From Henriciella sp. (lineage in GTDB: Bacteria; Pseudomonadota; Alphaproteobacteria; Caulobacterales; Hyphomonadaceae): a stretch of DNA of 54,408 nucleotides. Under the pieces are notes generated by a model. It was not told the origin of the DNA. It ran no database searches and saw only the letters and a program-made list of their open reading frames with translations. The DNA is taken from contig JAJFFK010000038.1 of NCBI GenBank assembly GCA_021776655.1, positions 1 through 54,408 on the forward strand. The letters are read 5' to 3'. The position numbers were made by a program, and so were the translations under genes. Positions 25,143 to 32,603 of the stretch are shown one piece after another (position 1 is the stretch's first letter; each line of letters starts with the position of its first letter).

Positions 25143-25478
25143 ATGAGTCCTGATTCTGATCTGATTATCCCATATTCTTCACTGGATTTCGAAGCTGATG
25201 ATCGCGCTGCGATCGCCCAGCCGACGCAAAGTCATGATGTTATAAGCGCCTTGTTGATGCAGGTGGTGCGTCGTCATGCCAAATCTTTGGTTGATGATGC
25301 TGACATTGCACCTGTATCGGTAACCATTGATGTGACCGGATTACCAGCCGTGTCAGGCGGGATCGAATTTGACAGCACGATCGACCGCAAGACCCGAACT
25401 TTGATCTTCATTAGCGGCGAAGCTAAACAGGGCTGCGCACCTTTGCTTAAAGCCACGGCGATCTACCGCATCGTTTAG
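25143..25478 (+). CDS. hotdog-fold thioesterase-like protein
   Basis: A 111-residue protein whose C-terminal part, RKTRTLIFISGEA followed by LLKATAIYRIV, looks like the last strands of a PaaI-type hotdog thioesterase (substrate-tunnel strand, then 'A-T-A-x-Y/F-R' end). The N-terminal catalytic helix is less clear (SHDVISALLMQVV). The fold is inferred by eye. The ATG at 25143 is chosen over an in-frame GTG three codons earlier. It converges on the crotonase gene. Confidence 0.55.
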   Translation: MSPDSDLIIPYSSLDFEADDRAAIAQPTQSHDVISALLMQVVRRHAKSLVDDADIAPVSVTIDVTGLPAVSGGIEFDSTIDRKTRTLIFISGEAKQGCAPLLKATAIYRIV

Positions 25479-25513
25479 CGCTTTGATAGGCTCCAGCGAA
25501 ACGGCTTGGTCAT

Positions 25514-26365
25514 TTACATCGGCGTATCGCGCAGCTTTAGCAGGTCGGGAAATTCTGCCTCGCGTTTTTGCGCTTTGGCCATGAACGCTTCCTGCATGTG
25601 CGGCGGTGGCAGCATTGAGGCATTCCAGACGCCGATATAGTCGAGTGTATCGGCGGTCGTGTGGTCGCGGCCATAATTGATCAGGACCTTTGACCCCGTC
25701 ACCGCAACCGGGTTCTTGCGCGCAATCTCTTTGGCGACGCCGAGAACATGTGCCAGCAATTCTTCTTGCGTGTCGAAGACGTCGTTGACGAGGCCAATTT
25801 CCTTGGCTTTGGCGGCGGGCAGGCGCTCTCCGGTATAGGCCATCTGCTTGACCCAGCCTTCCGGGATATAGCGTTGCAGGCGCGGGAACGTGCCGACATC
25901 AGCGGTCATCGCGATATTGATTTCTTGAATGCAGAAGAAGGCGTCCTTGGTGCACCAGCGAATATCGCCGGCGCTGATCATGTCAATGGCACCGCCGATG
26001 ACGCCGCCCTGCAGCGCGAACAGGACTGGGATGCGGGCTTCTTCCAATGCGTTGAACGAAGACTGGATCTGGCGAATGTTTGAGCGGAACGCTTCGGCGG
26101 CGACATAGCGGTCAGCCTTATTGTTCGACACGCTGCCTTCAGAACTAAACACGGACAAGTCCATGCCGGCCGAGAAATGCTTGCCGGTCGATGAGATCAC
26201 GATCACTCGCGCGCTGGCACTGGCATCAATCTCGTGGACAATCGCTGGAAGCTCGTTCCAGAATGCCTTATTCATGGCGTTCATTGCCTCTGGGCGGTTT
26301 AGCTGAATATGGGCCACTTTATTGTCGATTGAGACGCTGAAACAGTCATAGGTCTTCTTGAGCAT
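25514..26365 (-). CDS. crotonase, dienoyl-CoA isomerase-like
   Basis: A 283-residue enoyl-CoA hydratase/isomerase superfamily protein. It has NRPEAMNAM, the oxyanion-hole segments GKHFSAGMDL and GGVIGGAIDMI, and TADVGTFPRL. Three acidic residues align with those of ECH1 (delta3,5-delta2,4-dienoyl-CoA isomerase): Asp128 (AIDM), Glu148 (QEIN) and Asp156 (ADVG), with the same spacings of 20 and 8 as in ECH1. So it probably isomerises dienoyl-CoA intermediates of odd-double-bond unsaturated fatty acids rather than hydrating. The ATG at 26365 has GGGAG eight bases upstream; the longer upstream frame is not conserved-looking. Confidence 0.9.
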   Translation of the reverse strand: MLKKTYDCFSVSIDNKVAHIQLNRPEAMNAMNKAFWNELPAIVHEIDASASARVIVISSTGKHFSAGMDLSVFSSEGSVSNNKADRYVAAEAFRSNIRQIQSSFNALEEARIPVLFALQGGVIGGAIDMISAGDIRWCTKDAFFCIQEINIAMTADVGTFPRLQRYIPEGWVKQMAYTGERLPAAKAKEIGLVNDVFDTQEELLAHVLGVAKEIARKNPVAVTGSKVLINYGRDHTTADTLDYIGVWNASMLPPPHMQEAFMAKAQKREAEFPDLLKLRDTPM

Positions 26366-26502
26366 TGTTCGAACTCCCTTGTTATCGCCACAATAGCCCA
26401 GCAGGTTGAACCCGGCCAGCATGACCCAACGAGAAGTAGAATAGCCTTTGATTCTGGCCCAAAATCGGCTTTGATACATTCAGGTGTAATAGGGAGAGAA
26501 CC

Positions 26503-27249
26503 ATGCGTACACTTGTGATAGGCGCGATTGCTTTAAGTTTGTTACCAGCCGGATGTGAAACGGGCGCGGGCGGTGATTTCGGATCTGTGCTTGGCGAAGT
26601 GCTCGGCGGGGTTGGCGGCAGCGGGCAGGGGTCACAAGGCGCATTGTCGACATTCGAGATTGATGCGGCGCTGCGACAGGCACTAGAGATTGGCACAGAC
26701 CGTGTGGCTGGTCAGATCGGCATCACAGATGGCTATTGGAGTGATCCGCAAATCCGTATCCCGCTGCCCGGACGTCTCGGGCAGGTGCAGGGGCAATTGG
26801 CCAAACTCGGACTGTCCGGTCCGCTGGATGATGTACAATTGCGGATGAACCGGGCGGCCGAAGATGCGGTTCCGGCAGGCAAGACGATTATCATTGATGC
26901 GGTCAAATCGATCACGATCGAAGATGCGCTTGGTCTGCTGAGAGGCGGCGATACGGCTGCAACTGATTTCTTGCGCGGCAAAACGGAAACCAATTTGCGC
27001 ACAACCTTCACGCCTTATGTCGAATCGGCGCTGACCTCGTCTGGCGCTTATCAAGCGTTGGATTCAGTGACATCCAGCACACCGGTACTGGCCATCGCGG
27101 CAACCGACTACAAAACCGACCTGACCAATCATGCGGTGCAATTGGGGCTTGATGGCATGTTTGATTATCTGGCACTGGAGGAGAAGAAGATTCGCGAAGA
27201 CCCGCTGGCGCAAACCACGGCTCTTTTGCGCAAGGTGTTTGGATCCTGA
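26503..27249 (+). CDS. DUF4197 lipoprotein
   Basis: A 248-residue predicted lipoprotein: signal MRTLVIGAIALSLLPAGC with lipobox Cys18, then a Gly-rich linker (GEVLGGVGGSGQGSQG) and a DUF4197 domain recognised by LRQALEIGTDRVAGQIG, MNRAAEDAVP and the near-invariant LLRGGDTAATDFLRGKT. The function of DUF4197 is unknown; members are periplasmic. The hydrolase gene starts 6 bp after its stop, so both are probably co-transcribed. Confidence 0.88.
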   Translation: MRTLVIGAIALSLLPAGCETGAGGDFGSVLGEVLGGVGGSGQGSQGALSTFEIDAALRQALEIGTDRVAGQIGITDGYWSDPQIRIPLPGRLGQVQGQLAKLGLSGPLDDVQLRMNRAAEDAVPAGKTIIIDAVKSITIEDALGLLRGGDTAATDFLRGKTETNLRTTFTPYVESALTSSGAYQALDSVTSSTPVLAIAATDYKTDLTNHAVQLGLDGMFDYLALEEKKIREDPLAQTTALLRKVFGS

Positions 27250-27255
27250 TCAATT

Positions 27256-28209
27256 ATGCGTCGTTTCACGTTTGAATCCCCTGAAGGCAGTATGTCTGCC
27301 CTGGAGTTTGGTAATCCAGCTGACCGTCTGGCGGCGGTCTGGCTGCATGCCACAGGGTTCAATGCGATGACCTATCAGTCAATTCTAGCGCCGCTAGGGC
27401 TACGCACCAAGGTGCAGGCGGTGGATCTACGTGGGCACGGGCGTACGACATTGCCAGCCAAAGCCTGGCGGATGAAATCCTGGAAACGCCATCGCGATGA
27501 TGTAATCGCCTTTCTGGATCGTGAAGCGCCGACAAAGCCAGTGATTTTGGGCGGACATTCCATGGGCGCGACAGTGGCTTTGATGGTGGCTGGCGCTCGA
27601 CCCGAGAAAGTTGCCGGATTGGTCCTGGTTGACCCGGTTATCCTTCTGCCATCGTTTTACCGGGCGATGCACCTGACACCCTTTCTGGCGCGCCAGTCTG
27701 GTATGTCCAAACAAGCCCGGCGGCGCCGCGCCGCGTTTGGTTCGCAGCAGGAGATCATGGACACTTACCAAGGTCGCGGCGCTTTCAAGACGTGGCGTGA
27801 CCCATTTCTCGGCGACTATATCATTGACGCGTTCGACCGCGTTGACGGCAATGATCCCGATAGCGACGCACAGATTTGGAAATTGCTATGCACGCCAAAA
27901 TGGGAAGCAGCCACGTTCGCGGCGCAACGCAACCGGCCATGGCGCGCGTTGGCGAAAGTCAAGAAACACAAGATCCCAATTGCTGTTTTGCGTCCTGAAA
28001 GAGACTCCGTCCTGACTGACCGGGTCGCAGCGCGCCTGATGCGCAAATGCCCGCAACTGGTTTTGAAAGAGCGGACCAACACCACTCATTTCTTGCCCAT
28101 GGAAGCGCCTTATGATGTGCGCGACCAATTGTCGTCGTACATTTCCAGCCTGATTGAAGGCTTTGGCGAAGAAGAGCATGGCATGATCAAGCGGAGTTTG
28201 CGCGACTAA
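27256..28209 (+). CDS. alpha/beta hydrolase
   Basis: A 317-residue alpha/beta-hydrolase: oxyanion loop HATGFN (31-36), strand-turn AVDLRGHGRT, nucleophile elbow GGHSMGA with Ser102, probable acid in LRPERDSVL and catalytic His in TNTTHFLPME. No signal peptide is seen. The substrate is unknown; HSMGA and HFLPME fit esterase or lactonase-like members. It ends 4 bases inside the end of the convergent thioesterase gene (28206-28209). Confidence 0.9.
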   Translation: MRRFTFESPEGSMSALEFGNPADRLAAVWLHATGFNAMTYQSILAPLGLRTKVQAVDLRGHGRTTLPAKAWRMKSWKRHRDDVIAFLDREAPTKPVILGGHSMGATVALMVAGARPEKVAGLVLVDPVILLPSFYRAMHLTPFLARQSGMSKQARRRRAAFGSQQEIMDTYQGRGAFKTWRDPFLGDYIIDAFDRVDGNDPDSDAQIWKLLCTPKWEAATFAAQRNRPWRALAKVKKHKIPIAVLRPERDSVLTDRVAARLMRKCPQLVLKERTNTTHFLPMEAPYDVRDQLSSYISSLIEGFGEEEHGMIKRSLRD

Positions 28210-29147
28210 AGCAGCAGGCCACGCGGCGCTAATTTTTCCAGTGCCTGCATTTGCTGTGGCGGGGTCGGGATGACTTTGCGCGTGTCGAGATCAAACGTCA
28301 CCGCGACCGCCTCGCTGGTTAGCCAGGCATCGCCTGTGTCCGGATCGAGATTCCAATGCACCAGTGAATGGGTTTTCTCGCCAATCGCCGCGAGTGAGCT
28401 ATGGATGACAAAGCGATCTCCGGCACGTGGCCATTGGCGATAGATCAACCGGTATTCGAGCACGGCTGCGCCCATCCTGACACCGCCCGACGCGTCGGCG
28501 ACTTGTTTGCGCCAATTGTAGAGCAGGTTGGGGACTGAATCAGAGATACGTCCCATGAACCAGGAGGCCAGCATTCGCCCGTTCACATCGCAATGGCTGT
28601 GTGGCACCAGGCCGCTACCAATCTCTGGTGCCCCGGTCTTGGTAACCGTTTGCATCGTGGCTTCATGCGCGGGTATCGCTGCCGTCGCCGGGTCGAGGCC
28701 GCGCGGATGAGTATCGTCAGGCACTGGCCCGATCAAGGCCTCAAGCGCGCGGCGCGACTTGCTGCTCCAGGCAAATGGGCGGGCTGATTTCGCCTCGACG
28801 TGGACAAGGCGAGTGCGAAAAGCAGCGGCGGGTGAACCATCGCTGTGGCGCAGGTCTTGGTAGAGCAGAACGCTGGTCTCGTCCCATTCGATGACACAGC
28901 CGGTCATGGTTAGAGGTCTGCCGGGGTGCACTTCGCGAATGAAACGGATGTGCTGATCAACCGGGATCAGTGTCGACGGGGCATGCTCACGATAGGCGTG
29001 CGGCATGTCGATAGCACTGGCAAAACGGCCGAGACCTTCGATTGCCTTTTCGAGATAGACGCGGACATTCATATGTCCCATCTCGTCGCAGTCCCAAGTA
29101 TTGGCGCTACCACTCCAGAGTGGGATCACGTGGTGCACTTTCGGCAA
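28206..29147 (-). CDS. tandem-hotdog acyl-CoA thioesterase-like protein
   Basis: A 313-residue protein with two hotdog domains. The first has the 4HBT-type active-site segment WDCDEMGHMNVRVYL (18-32; Asp/His at DEMGHMN) and the second SHCDVNGRMLASWFMGR, the same motif repeated with Asp and Asn. This suggests a 4-hydroxybenzoyl-CoA-thioesterase-like acyl-CoA thioesterase made by fusion. Its start lies 22 bases inside the end of zur, so it is read from the zur transcript; a link to zinc is not otherwise apparent. Confidence 0.8.
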   Translation of the reverse strand: MPKVHHVIPLWSGSANTWDCDEMGHMNVRVYLEKAIEGLGRFASAIDMPHAYREHAPSTLIPVDQHIRFIREVHPGRPLTMTGCVIEWDETSVLLYQDLRHSDGSPAAAFRTRLVHVEAKSARPFAWSSKSRRALEALIGPVPDDTHPRGLDPATAAIPAHEATMQTVTKTGAPEIGSGLVPHSHCDVNGRMLASWFMGRISDSVPNLLYNWRKQVADASGGVRMGAAVLEYRLIYRQWPRAGDRFVIHSSLAAIGEKTHSLVHWNLDPDTGDAWLTSEAVAVTFDLDTRKVIPTPPQQMQALEKLAPRGLLL

Positions 29148-29605
29148 ATGCCACGCGCCTCAATGACCGCTTGTTGTAGTGTAAACCCAGCCGCACTGGT
29201 TTCCTTGCCGAGCGCTTTTGAGGTTTCGACCGCATGTAATTCTTCTGCGCTGCCGCAGGTGTCGCAGATCAAGAATACCGCCGAATGGCTGTGGCTGGTG
29301 TGTCCACAGGCGACATAGGCGTTGAGGCTTTCAATCTTGTGGGCAAGCCCAACGTCCTGAAGGAAATCGAGTGCACGGTAGATCGTCGGCGGTTTGGCGG
29401 CACCTTCGCCATCAAGGTTTGATAACAAGTCATAGGCCTTTGCCGGTTCAGGGCTTTCGACCAGCAATTGCAGGACCTTGCGGCGGATACGGGTCAGGCG
29501 CTGGCCTTTGGCGGTTGAGAGCTGCTCTGCCTCCGCTAGAAATGTCTCAACATCGGCCGGGCTGCACGGCGTGTTGGCATGTGAATGTCTATGTCTATCG
29601 GCCAT
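29126..29605 (-). CDS. zur: Fur-family zinc uptake regulator Zur
   Basis: A 159-residue Fur-family repressor. The winged-helix region contains KGQRLTRIRRKVLQLL and PPTIYRALDFLQDVGL (recognition helix). The dimer zinc site is Cys114-x2-Cys117 (ICDTCG) with Cys154-x2-Cys157 (ICRKC). The regulatory ligands lie in YVACGHTSHSHSA (Cys100, His102, His105, His107), the pattern of Zur rather than Fur. The N-terminus is His-rich (RHRHSH). It should repress zinc uptake genes in zinc-replete cells; none of those are in this window. Confidence 0.88.
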   Translation of the reverse strand: MADRHRHSHANTPCSPADVETFLAEAEQLSTAKGQRLTRIRRKVLQLLVESPEPAKAYDLLSNLDGEGAAKPPTIYRALDFLQDVGLAHKIESLNAYVACGHTSHSHSAVFLICDTCGSAEELHAVETSKALGKETSAAGFTLQQAVIEARGICRKCTT

Positions 29606-30006
29606 TCCGGCATTGTCGAACGATTGCGCGCAATTGTGAAGAGGTAAAGATGTTTTCCGGGATGAGGCCAGCCGTCACTGCGTGAACTTACCTATTTGAG
29701 CGGGCCTGTCGCGCGGCTAATCTTGGCATGGCGCAATGGCATTTTCCCGGCTCGCAAAGAGCCTGGTGCATGACTTTGCCCTGGTTGGTTTGGGTTTGAG
29801 CTGAAATTATCTGGCTCAACGGCCTCCTTATCAAATCAACTATTTCTGGCTCCGGAGCGATCCGGGGCCTTTTTTATCATCGCCGCAAGATGTCAGAAAA
29901 AGAACTGTCAGAAACAGGCTGATGAATTGACGCATCATATCTCCAATCACCTCCTTAGTAAGCGCCGCCCTTTCCAGAATGCGCCGCGTCCCCCATATCC
30001 TATCGC
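29606..30006. other. intergenic region between zur and rhomboid
   Basis: Between the divergent zur and rhomboid genes there is one supported small gene (29840-29938, minus). The GGCTCCGGA...TCCGGGGCC hairpin followed by TTTTTTA at about 29849-29877 lies within that gene and also has the form of a plus-strand terminator. Nothing else convincing is seen in 29606-29839. Confidence 0.55.
29840..29938 (-). CDS. 32-residue lipoprotein
   Basis: A very short gene with an excellent ribosome binding site (AAGGAGGTGAT) and the product MMRQFISLFLTVLFLTSCGD then DKKGPGSLRSQK. It is a complete lipoprotein precursor: basic start, hydrophobic core, lipobox LTSC (Cys18) and a 14-residue charged mature tail. 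The start CGDDKKGPG is loosely reminiscent of LptM (CGxKGP), a small lipoprotein that assists LptD assembly, but the usual lysA/argH neighbours are missing, so this is only a thought. A hairpin overlaps its 3' half. It is transcribed toward zur. Confidence 0.6.
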   Translation of the reverse strand: MMRQFISLFLTVLFLTSCGDDKKGPGSLRSQK

Positions 30007-30672
30007 ATGCTTATTCAAGATGATCGACCTTCGCCTGCGTCGCAAGCGCCTTTTTTTAAGCGCTACCCGCCTGTCTTGGTCGGGCTTGCGGCGCTGATCA
30101 TTGCCGTCAGTATGGTGCAAATGCTGGTGTCGCCGGACACTGAAAACGACATGATGCTGGCGGCCGCCCTGGTTGACCTTGGTCAGTACGGTCCCCTGCC
30201 ACGGCCATTTGGCGACCTTGCCCCGTTCGTCCTGCATGTCTTCTTGCACGTAAATTTGCTGCATTTGGCGGTAAATATGTGGGCGATGATGTCGTTTGGG
30301 GCGCTGATTGTCTTCGGCCTTGGTCGAGACGCTCGCGGTGCCATTGCTTTTCTTACCTTCTTTTTTGTCTGCGCGATTGGCGGGGCGTTGGCGCAAGTGG
30401 CGCTGTTCCACGTGCAGGCTGAAGGCGGCTCTGCAATTGGCGCATCATCAGCCATTTCGGGGCTGCTCCCGGCACTTGGCTGGTTGCAGGGGCGGTGGAA
30501 GCGGGCGGTGATAATCAGTGTGCCGTGGGTCTTGATCAATCTCGGACTGGCGGTGTTGGGTGAGGTTGTGAACATTCCGATCGCCTGGGCGGCACATCTT
30601 GGCGGCGTTGCAGCGGGCTTCAGCTTTCCGCTGTTTTTCTATTGGGTAAGGCGTCAGGGCTCGGTGCGCTGA
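30007..30672 (+). CDS. rhomboid family intramembrane serine protease
   Basis: A 221-residue integral membrane protein with six predicted helices. HVNLLHLAVNMWAM (81-94) gives the conserved His and Asn90 of TM2, IGASSAISG (144-152) the catalytic Ser147, and AWAAHLGGVAAG (193-204) the catalytic His197. The GxSG motif is GASS here: the Gly after the serine is replaced by Ser148, which is unusual but may be tolerated. It cleaves substrates within the membrane; targets are unknown. It ends 19 bases inside the convergent nadQ-like gene. Confidence 0.88.
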   Translation: MLIQDDRPSPASQAPFFKRYPPVLVGLAALIIAVSMVQMLVSPDTENDMMLAAALVDLGQYGPLPRPFGDLAPFVLHVFLHVNLLHLAVNMWAMMSFGALIVFGLGRDARGAIAFLTFFFVCAIGGALAQVALFHVQAEGGSAIGASSAISGLLPALGWLQGRWKRAVIISVPWVLINLGLAVLGEVVNIPIAWAAHLGGVAAGFSFPLFFYWVRRQGSVR

Positions 30673-31595
30673 ATCGGAACCCGTAAGCCCGGCGTAAAGC
30701 TGCGGCGGACCTGATCACGACGCAGGCGGTAAAGTTCGGCCGGGCGACCACCCGTGCTGCTGAGCATCTGCCCGGTGCCTTCGACATAGCCAGTACGCTC
30801 CAGGGCGCGGCGGAAATTTTGGGTATGCACGGATTGGCCGAGGACCGCTTCGACGGCGCGCTGCAGCGCCGAGAGTGTGAACAGATCCGGCATCAGCTCG
30901 AAGATAACCGGGCGGTAGCGTATTTTAGCGCGTAGTCGCGACATCGCCGTGGCGAGGATACGGCGGTGATCACTGGTCATTGCCTGACCGAGACGATAGG
31001 CGGGCGCCGCAAGGCCGCGATCACGCGCGCACTCTTCGACCAGGCCAGCCTCATAGAGAAGCTCATAGCGCTCCAACACACCTTCATCTAGCCAGCTAAA
31101 ATCCTCCAGACCAAAGGCCATCGCGGCGCGCGACATACGGTCTGGATTGCCCGCTGCCCACGTGCGCAAGTGCGGTTCCAGCTCCGTTTCAAGGATTGCA
31201 GGGCGACCACTGCGATGATCTTCCCATGGGAAGTGGCGATACCAACCCTGCCAGCGCGCGTTGAATGTGTCAGGCAATGGTTGGGCTTCTGACGTCAGCG
31301 CGAGATAGCCGACTGAGACGATACGCGCATCTTCGGAGGCTTCGAAAAGGGCGGCGTCCGAGGTTTCGCGATCGCGGTCTCCAAACGTGTAGAGTTGCTC
31401 GACATAGCCTAACTGAAATCCGGTTTGCTCTTTGACCCAGCCGCGCAAAGCAAGCTCAAACGTGCGGTGGCGTTGCGGGTCGAACGCCCCGAAGGGGAGA
31501 GCTGAAAGCGTATCGCTGCGCAGCGTCGTCAAGACACGCGGATTGTCGCCGTCGCAAGCGACAATCACCACAGAGAGGCCGATCAGCAGGCTCAT
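30654..31595 (-). CDS. nadQ: Nudix-HTH NAD regulator (NadQ type)
   Basis: A 313-residue protein of the alphaproteobacterial COG4111 type: a degenerate Nudix domain (about 1-150, without an intact GX5EX7REUXEEXGU box: ELALRGWVKEQTGF) fused to a C-terminal winged-helix region (TLSALQRAVEAVLGQSV, TQNFRRALERTGYVEGTG). NadQ regulates NAD biosynthesis genes in this class. The symbol rests on family resemblance, not on a visible target. Its ATG overlaps the stop of the HD hydrolase gene (ATGA, 31592-31595), the usual partner of this family. Confidence 0.82.
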   Translation of the reverse strand: MSLLIGLSVVIVACDGDNPRVLTTLRSDTLSALPFGAFDPQRHRTFELALRGWVKEQTGFQLGYVEQLYTFGDRDRETSDAALFEASEDARIVSVGYLALTSEAQPLPDTFNARWQGWYRHFPWEDHRSGRPAILETELEPHLRTWAAGNPDRMSRAAMAFGLEDFSWLDEGVLERYELLYEAGLVEECARDRGLAAPAYRLGQAMTSDHRRILATAMSRLRAKIRYRPVIFELMPDLFTLSALQRAVEAVLGQSVHTQNFRRALERTGYVEGTGQMLSSTGGRPAELYRLRRDQVRRSFTPGLRVPIQRTEP

Positions 31596-32227
31596 GCTTT
31601 GGCCTCTATCTCGGTCAGAAGTGAGCGCGTGCGGGCGATAAATTCAGCCTGAGCGACGTCTGCTGTTTGGGGGTCCAATTCCAGGTTTATACCGCGCGGC
31701 GGGTGGCCAAAGAAGCGATCTGACTCGATTTGCGAAAATCCGGCAAGCTGTGTGGCCTCAAACCAGGCGCAGATATTATCGGCGCGTTTGATCAGGCGTT
31801 TGACGCTGGTTGGGGTTTCAGCGGGCAGGCCGAAACGGGCATGAATGGCATAGGCAAGGCGCGCTTCAACGTCCTTATAAGCGTCGCCAAGTACAGCCTT
31901 GAACGGTGAGATCATGTCGCCGATGACATATTCCGGGGCATCATGTAACAGAGCCAGCAAGCGGCTGCGCGCGTCAATGCGCTGATCGAGGTGTCTGCAC
32001 AAGGCTTCGACAATGACGCAGTGCTGCGCGACTGAGAAGGCGCAGGCACCTTTGGTCTGGCCATTCCACCGCGCCACCCGCGCAAGCCCATGGGCAATGT
32101 CTTCAATTTCGATGTCCATTGGCGAGGGATCAACCAGATCAAGTCGGCGGCCAGACAGCATGCGTTGCCAAACGCGGGCCGGGGCCTTTGCGGTGGATGG
32201 TTTTCGGCGGGGTGTTCTTGTGCTCAT
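31592..32227 (-). CDS. HD-domain phosphohydrolase (YfbR-like)
   Basis: A 211-residue HD-superfamily hydrolase. Metal ligands are His69 (SVAQHC), His95-Asp96 (LLALLHDAPEYVIGD) and an Asp in IKRADN. The segments GRRLDLVDPSP and HDAPEYVIGD-ISPFK match the HD proteins that accompany COG4111 regulators and resemble 5'-nucleotidase YfbR. It probably dephosphorylates a nucleotide; the genomic partner suggests a link to NAD or nucleotide turnover. It is the first gene of a coupled pair. Confidence 0.85.
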   Translation of the reverse strand: MSTRTPRRKPSTAKAPARVWQRMLSGRRLDLVDPSPMDIEIEDIAHGLARVARWNGQTKGACAFSVAQHCVIVEALCRHLDQRIDARSRLLALLHDAPEYVIGDMISPFKAVLGDAYKDVEARLAYAIHARFGLPAETPTSVKRLIKRADNICAWFEATQLAGFSQIESDRFFGHPPRGINLELDPQTADVAQAEFIARTRSLLTEIEAKA

Positions 32228-32377
32228 CGATCTCTGTTTACGCGATTGAAAGCCGGGGTAAAGAAACGCGGCGCTTTTGGTTACAAATTGCCCTGTTTAG
32301 GCCCACTTTGACTCAGCTCTCGTTAAGACGTGACGTGCATCATAGAGGCATCAGAGGCAAAGACCCGAGGCATGGTG

Positions 32378-32521
32378 ATGATTGAAGTGATGATAGAGTG
32401 GGCCGGACAAACGCGGACGGCCTGGTGGGTATTGGCAGGTGCTGCGGCAATTATCTTGGTTGTGGCAACCCGTGAAAGCGAAACGCTGTTCTGGGGTGAC
32501 CTGCTGGATGACGACGAATAA
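32378..32521 (+). CDS. small single-TM protein
   Basis: A 47-residue protein, MIEVMIEWAGQTRTAWW then VLAGAAAIILVVAT, with one membrane segment (about 14-32) and an acidic end (LLDDDE). GAGG lies seven bases before the ATG at 32378; an ATG at 32372 and a GTG at 32330 are in the same frame but poorly placed. A strong two-way terminator follows 28 bp after the stop. The function is not known. Confidence 0.5.
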   Translation: MIEVMIEWAGQTRTAWWVLAGAAAIILVVATRESETLFWGDLLDDDE

Positions 32522-32549
32522 GCCGAACGAGGCATTGATGGAAATTAAA

Positions 32550-32582
32550 AAAGGGCGGCACCGTAAAGGGCCGCCCTTTTGG
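32550..32582. terminator. bidirectional rho-independent terminator
   Basis: AAAGGGCGGC (32550-32559) pairs perfectly with GCCGCCCTTT (32570-32579). A and T runs flank the stem, so it can end the small TM gene on plus and the ScfR-like gene on minus. Confidence 0.85.
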
Positions 32583-32603
32583 TTGGCTCATTTGGGGCCG
32601 CAG

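Noticed and set aside
29688-29819. 43-codon TTG-initiated frame on minus after the small lipoprotein, with AAGGAGG upstream
   Set aside because: The Shine-Dalgarno is too close (3 bases), the start is TTG and the composition is not gene-like apart from one Cys cluster.
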